The position numbers were made by a program, and so were the translations under genes. Positions 50,426 through 54,212 of a stretch of DNA of 54,212 nt are shown here, one piece after another. Position 1 is the first letter of the stretch, and each line of letters starts with the position of its first letter. Source of the DNA: Natronomicrosphaera sp040876735 (GTDB taxonomy: Bacteria > Planctomycetota > Phycisphaerae > Phycisphaerales > Phycisphaeraceae); assembly GCA_040876735.1 (NCBI GenBank), contig JBBDPC010000164.1:1-54212 (forward strand), in the 5' to 3' direction. A model generated the notes under the pieces. That model searched no databases. It was given only the letters and a program-made list of their open reading frames with translations, and was not told where the DNA came from.

Positions 50426-51235
50426 ATGAGCGAAGCGCCATACAAACTCGCCTTCATCGGGGCCGGGAACATGGCTGAGGCGATCGCCCGCGCTGCGGTC
50501 GACAAGGGCGTGCTCGAGGCCCGGCAGATCGTGGCGGTCGACCCCAGCAGCGACCGGCGGGAGCTGTTCGCGTCGCTGGGCATGGCGGCGGTGGCGTCGA
50601 TCTCCGAGGCGGTGACGGTCAGCGAGCAGGTGGTGCTGGCGGTGAAGCCGCAGACGCTGACGGACATCGGCGGCGAACTGGCCGGGTGCGTGAGTGACGA
50701 ACACATCGTCGTCTCCATCATGGCGGGCCAGCGTGCGGCGAAGATCGAGCAGGCGGTGGGGCGGGCGCTGCGCGTGGTGCGCGTGATGCCCAACACGCCG
50801 ATGCTGGTCGGTCAGGGGATGGCGGCGGTCGCGCTGGGCGAACATGCCCAAGCGGATGACGACGCGCTGGCGATGAAGCTGTTTGAGGCGGGTGGCCGGG
50901 CGATCCGGGTGGACGAATCGCAGATGGACGCGATCACGGCCGTATCCGGCTCGGGCCCGGCCTACCTGTTCTACCTCGCGGAAGCGATGGAGCAGGCGGC
51001 CCGCGACTTGGGCCTTGGCGAGCATGCCGAGTTGCTGGTGGCGCAGACGTTGCAGGGAGCGGCGAAGCTGCTGGCCGAGTCGCCCGACACGGCGGCCACC
51101 CTTCGCCGCAAGGTCACCAGCCCCGGCGGCACGACCGAGGCGGCGATCCAGCATCTGGAGGCCAGTGGAAGTCTGGACACGTTCGTGAGTGCGGTCAAGG
51201 CGGCCGAGCGGCGGTCGAAGGAACTGGGCGGATGA
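50426..51235 (+). CDS. proC: Pyrroline-5-carboxylate reductase
   Basis: The 269-residue enzyme reduces pyrroline-5-carboxylate to proline with NAD(P)H, the last step of proline synthesis. It has the Rossmann GAGNMAEA (G12-A-G14), LAVKPQTL, RVMPNTP and the C-terminal signature SGSGPAYLFYLAEAM through TSPGGTTEAAI. GGGAG precedes the ATG at 50426. It is downstream of tyrA with fold-back element B between. A long hairpin follows the stop. Confidence 0.97.
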   Translation: MSEAPYKLAFIGAGNMAEAIARAAVDKGVLEARQIVAVDPSSDRRELFASLGMAAVASISEAVTVSEQVVLAVKPQTLTDIGGELAGCVSDEHIVVSIMAGQRAAKIEQAVGRALRVVRVMPNTPMLVGQGMAAVALGEHAQADDDALAMKLFEAGGRAIRVDESQMDAITAVSGSGPAYLFYLAEAMEQAARDLGLGEHAELLVAQTLQGAAKLLAESPDTAATLRRKVTSPGGTTEAAIQHLEASGSLDTFVSAVKAAERRSKELGG

Positions 51236-51236
51236 A

Positions 51237-51316
51237 GTTAGCCGTCGCCTTCATGGCGACGCGGGTGGCGATCGGATCCCAACCCACTGCGTGTCGACAT
51301 GAAGGCGACGGCTAAC
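51237..51316. terminator. Long hairpin between convergent proC and desaturase gene
   Basis: Perfect 18-bp arms (51237-51254 and 51299-51316) with a partly paired interior (CGACGC and GCGTGTCG) form an 80-nt inverted repeat. The left arm itself contains GTCGCC-TTCAT-GGCGAC. It begins 2 bp after the proC stop. Confidence 0.7.
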
Positions 51317-51340
51317 GGTTGTCCGTTTTGGCGGTGTCGG

Positions 51341-52198
<858 letters not shown>

Positions 52199-52409
52199 GG
52201 CGGCGTCTCTCGTATGGGTGTGTAGGGATTCTGCGGCGGGGTCAACGGATTAGATGAACATCTTAAGCATTCCGGACCGTCAAAGCTATTGCCGAACATG
52301 AGCCACTACGGCCCACACGTTGGCAAAAGTTCGATCGACGGTGAGAAAAAAGGAACGGTCATGCCCTGGCGGCGCGTGGGCGGCGATTCCGTTCATCGGC
52401 ATTCCCTCT

Positions 52410-52415
52410 TATCAT
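52410..52415 (+). promoter_or_regulatory. Putative -10 of ubiD-like gene
   Basis: TATCAT ends 10 nt before the ATG, so only a 2-4-nt leader would remain. No Shine-Dalgarno is seen. Confidence 0.35.
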
Positions 52416-52425
52416 CTGCCCCATC

Positions 52426-54212
<1,787 letters not shown>

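Overview
The window is a GC-rich (roughly two-thirds G+C by eye), densely packed bacterial chromosome segment carrying mostly housekeeping genes. Gene content and style suggest a member of the Planctomycetota, probably Phycisphaerae-like: a MutL with its own endonuclease motif, large secreted proteins without known function, pseudopilin-like sequence with a DG-type tail, an AddAB-type nuclease, and many hairpin repeats between genes. The phylum is inferred from recognition of these features, not from a marker-gene tree. No rRNA, tRNA, phage, insertion sequence or CRISPR array is visible. The window carries a 10-N scaffold gap at 27853-27862 and ends in 51 consecutive G, so it looks like a scaffold piece with assembly artefacts.

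Layout. 1-2696: a truncated ChlI/MoxR-like ATPase and mutL on the minus strand. 2846-5825: speA, then a cyclophilin and a YjbQ-family gene convergent to it. 6003-9130: three-gene proton-translocating transhydrogenase operon (pntAA, pntAB, pntB). 9194-12820: ygfZ, pgk and a ribokinase-like gene. 12851-18611: a small membrane protein, a secreted protein with a pseudopilin-like tail, and gyrB. 18837-26659: dtd, a 2117-residue macroglobulin-like secreted protein and a membrane protein. 26745-28495: hisC and hisB. 28545-34737: addB-addA pair. 34857-41491: small membrane proteins, an Ldh-family dehydrogenase, an NHL-repeat protein, a lamin-tail protein, two DUF4383 paralogues and a DUF4405-like protein. 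41607-47702: DUF2905, metallophosphoesterase, glmS, VWA protein, DUF429 protein and an MBL hydrolase. 47755-54162: lipoprotein, accA, tyrA, proC, an acyl desaturase and a UbiD-family decarboxylase.

The genes serve central functions: DNA repair and topology (mutL, addA, addB, gyrB), redox balance (pnt), glycolysis (pgk), histidine, tyrosine and proline biosynthesis, polyamines (speA), envelope precursors (glmS, accA, desaturase), tRNA quality control (dtd) and Fe-S maintenance (ygfZ).

The most unusual content is a layer of repeats. Five intergenic fold-back elements are built of 7-8 nt units repeated in tandem and then in inverted order. Each sits at the 3' end of a gene and three of them contain that gene's stop codon. 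Elements with different unit sequences share an AGTGAA-like box next to the loop. A second layer consists of short perfect hairpins in at least two families (AGCCCACG stems; CTTCAG apexes). Copies are also embedded in the coding sequences of mutL, addA and addB. A third pattern is a TAnnnT hexamer exactly 6 nt before the start codon of five genes, which suggests leaderless transcripts.
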